This document shows, piece after piece, positions 62,460 through 64,000 of a stretch of 64,000 nucleotides of DNA. The notes below the pieces were generated by a model. It was not told the origin of the DNA. It did not search any database and was given only the letters and a program-made list of their open reading frames with translations. The stretch spans positions 7,777,690 through 7,841,689 of the forward strand of contig NC_061067.1 in assembly GCF_021917145.1 (NCBI RefSeq), given 5' to 3'. The position numbers and the translations under genes were made by a program. How positions within the stretch are numbered: position 1 is the first letter of the stretch; each line of letters begins with the position of its first letter. Source of the stretch: Hypomesus transpacificus. Lineage: Eukaryota > Chordata > Actinopteri > Osmeriformes > Osmeridae.

Positions 62460-63135
62460 GAGGGAGAGAGAAAGGCATGTTTGTTTGCCTTCCAGCTATT
62501 GAAACATGCCTGGACTGTGAAAGGCCAAGGCCATTGTTGGGTAACATATTCCATCAAGGGAGGCCTGTGGTCCGACACATTGGGGGGAGGTGGGGAACCA
62601 CAACAACTGTTCGCTCGCTCTTCCTCCCGATGTCTCTCTGTTTGTATTTCTCTCTCAAAATTGTATGTTCTCTCTCTTCCTTTCCATTCAAACATGCCTG
62701 CGTGCTGACCCAGTTTGCAGTGTGAAAGGAGAAAGAAAATCATTCAATTAAGAGTATATTTGCCAATGCGATCCTACACCTAAGGAAGACATGTGCAATA
62801 GCCACGTTCAATTGACCATGAACTTGTTTTGACTGTATGTATTGTTGTGTTCTTGTGAGAGCACGTCAAGCCAAAGCATAATGATCTGGCCCACTCCACA
62901 CAAAATAAATTAAAATGCTTTGTCTGAAGAAACTACGTCAAATATTGAACTCATCTGCAGAGAGGGGGACACACAGATACGGTTTCCACCACAATCCAGT
63001 CGATGTCACTCAATTGACTCGACTATTACACTTGTATACAACAGTATGCTCATCTGTCAGATGGGTTACAACCTCATAACCGCTGGCTAGACATATTGGC
63101 CTTCTGAGTAGAAATATGGTTGATTTCTCTCTTAC
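62460..63135. other. gene-free sequence
   Basis: No supported exon. It carries three copies of the decamer AAACATGCCT or its complement (62,473-62,482; 62,502-62,511; 62,690-62,699). Confidence 0.45.
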
Positions 63136-63137
63136 TC

Positions 63138-63139
<2 letters not shown>

Positions 63140-63184
<45 letters not shown>
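63140..63184. repeat. (CT)n microsatellite
   Basis: About 22 CT units. Confidence 0.95.
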
Positions 63185-63187
<3 letters not shown>

Positions 63188-63189
63188 TG

Positions 63190-64000
63190 TTGTCTTTTTG
63201 TCCCCAATGTTTTCTCGCTCTCACACACACAAACACACGCAGATACAAACAAGCAGGCTTCAGCATCCACACTCCAGCACCCTGATCAGTCAATGATCTG
63301 ATTACCCTGCAGCACATGTTTTAAAGTCTGGCAGGCTGGCAGACACACCACCGCAAGTAAGCCCTCGTCTTAAAGACTGGCAGAACCAAAATATTAATTG
63401 TGTTTTGTGTTATCTTAGAATTTGGAAGGTTTACCGAAACAAATACAAGCTATTATAGAGCATAGTCTGACAGAGTAGTGTAAGGAATGCATTAACTGAA
63501 GAAACAAATCATTTTCTCCCTTTTTTCTGTCAACTGAATCGAAATTCTCTAGCACAGAAAAAAGGCTAATCAGTTTTTATCGTCACTCAAACTAAGCTTT
63601 GTGGTTGTGCTTTTTTAATGAAGGCTTCCCATCAAAGATTCCCATTCTCCTACCCTCCTATGGTTTAATAGTCTTTGTATTTAAGGAAGACACCCAATGC
63701 TAAGAGCCTGCCCTCATTGCAATGAGTCTCAAGGATCAGCGGGTTTGTGGTTGGCAGTTTTGCTTTGAAAATTGGTTTTCTAATACAGTGATAACCTATT
63801 ATTCAGCCACATCACATACTAAGCACATATCCATTACAAAGCAATTGTGCCTCAATGATCCCACATGAATGTGTGTGGAGGAGAAACAGGCAACGGTTGA
63901 AATTGTGACCATATTTCACCTGAATGGCTTTTTGAAGAGAGGAGGAATGGCAACAGCCGAGTGGCGAGTTTCACACACCAATCTTCAGGTCTCTCACGAC
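63190..64000. other. gene-free right end
   Basis: No supported exon, RNA gene or repeat family seen. Confidence 0.5.

Overview
This window is vertebrate nuclear DNA, most likely from a teleost fish. Coding sequence is sparse and split by GT-AG introns. The background is AT-leaning and full of CA/GA/CT microsatellites, homopolymers and degenerate fish-type retroposons. The recognisable proteins are fish-like versions of vertebrate genes. There is no sign of bacterial, viral or plasmid organisation. The species cannot be fixed from the sequence alone.

Layout: all recognised genes are on the minus strand. (1) 1-3,010 is gene-free with long CT and GA tracts. (2) 3,015-8,650 holds INSIG1, with five coding exons (252 aa), a likely 3'UTR and poly(A) signal on the left, a likely non-coding 5' exon, and a CCAAT plus SRE-like promoter candidate on the right. 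(3) 8,870-27,387 is gene-free, with microsatellites, a strong hairpin at 20.1 kb and an imperfect local duplication at 20.5-20.85 kb. (4) 27,424-30,752 is HTR5A, a serotonin 5-HT5A-type receptor with two coding exons (352 aa). It has a probable upstream ORF and a probable non-coding first exon with a TATA box near 34.4 kb. (5) 34.5-42.6 kb is gene-free, with a tRNA-derived SINE remnant at 40.9-41.1 kb. (6) 42,669-49,059 holds two tandem seven-exon genes for eight-pass membrane proteins. They resemble the TspO/tryptophan-rich sensory protein group. Exons 2-6 match in length and phase (145, 114, 145, 149 and 140 nt, once a one-base shift in one copy is allowed). The left copy looks intact (333 aa). 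The right copy is broken by a one-base frameshift in a T8 run in exon 2 and by a 235-bp retroposon inside exon 5. (7) 49.1-64 kb has no confidently identified gene. It contains a (CCCTG)n minisatellite, a (GACA)n array, poly-C tracts, one small signal-peptide-like ORF and one unexplained open frame with a splice acceptor at 62.07-62.46 kb.

HTR5A and INSIG1 lie head-to-tail on one strand, as they do on human 7q36, so this is a conserved linkage and not a functional operon. INSIG1 acts in ER sterol sensing and HTR5A in neuronal Gi signalling. The TspO-like pair has no evident functional tie to either. The most novel material is this pair: one apparently intact, poorly characterised membrane protein gene beside a decaying paralogue whose damage can be read base by base.
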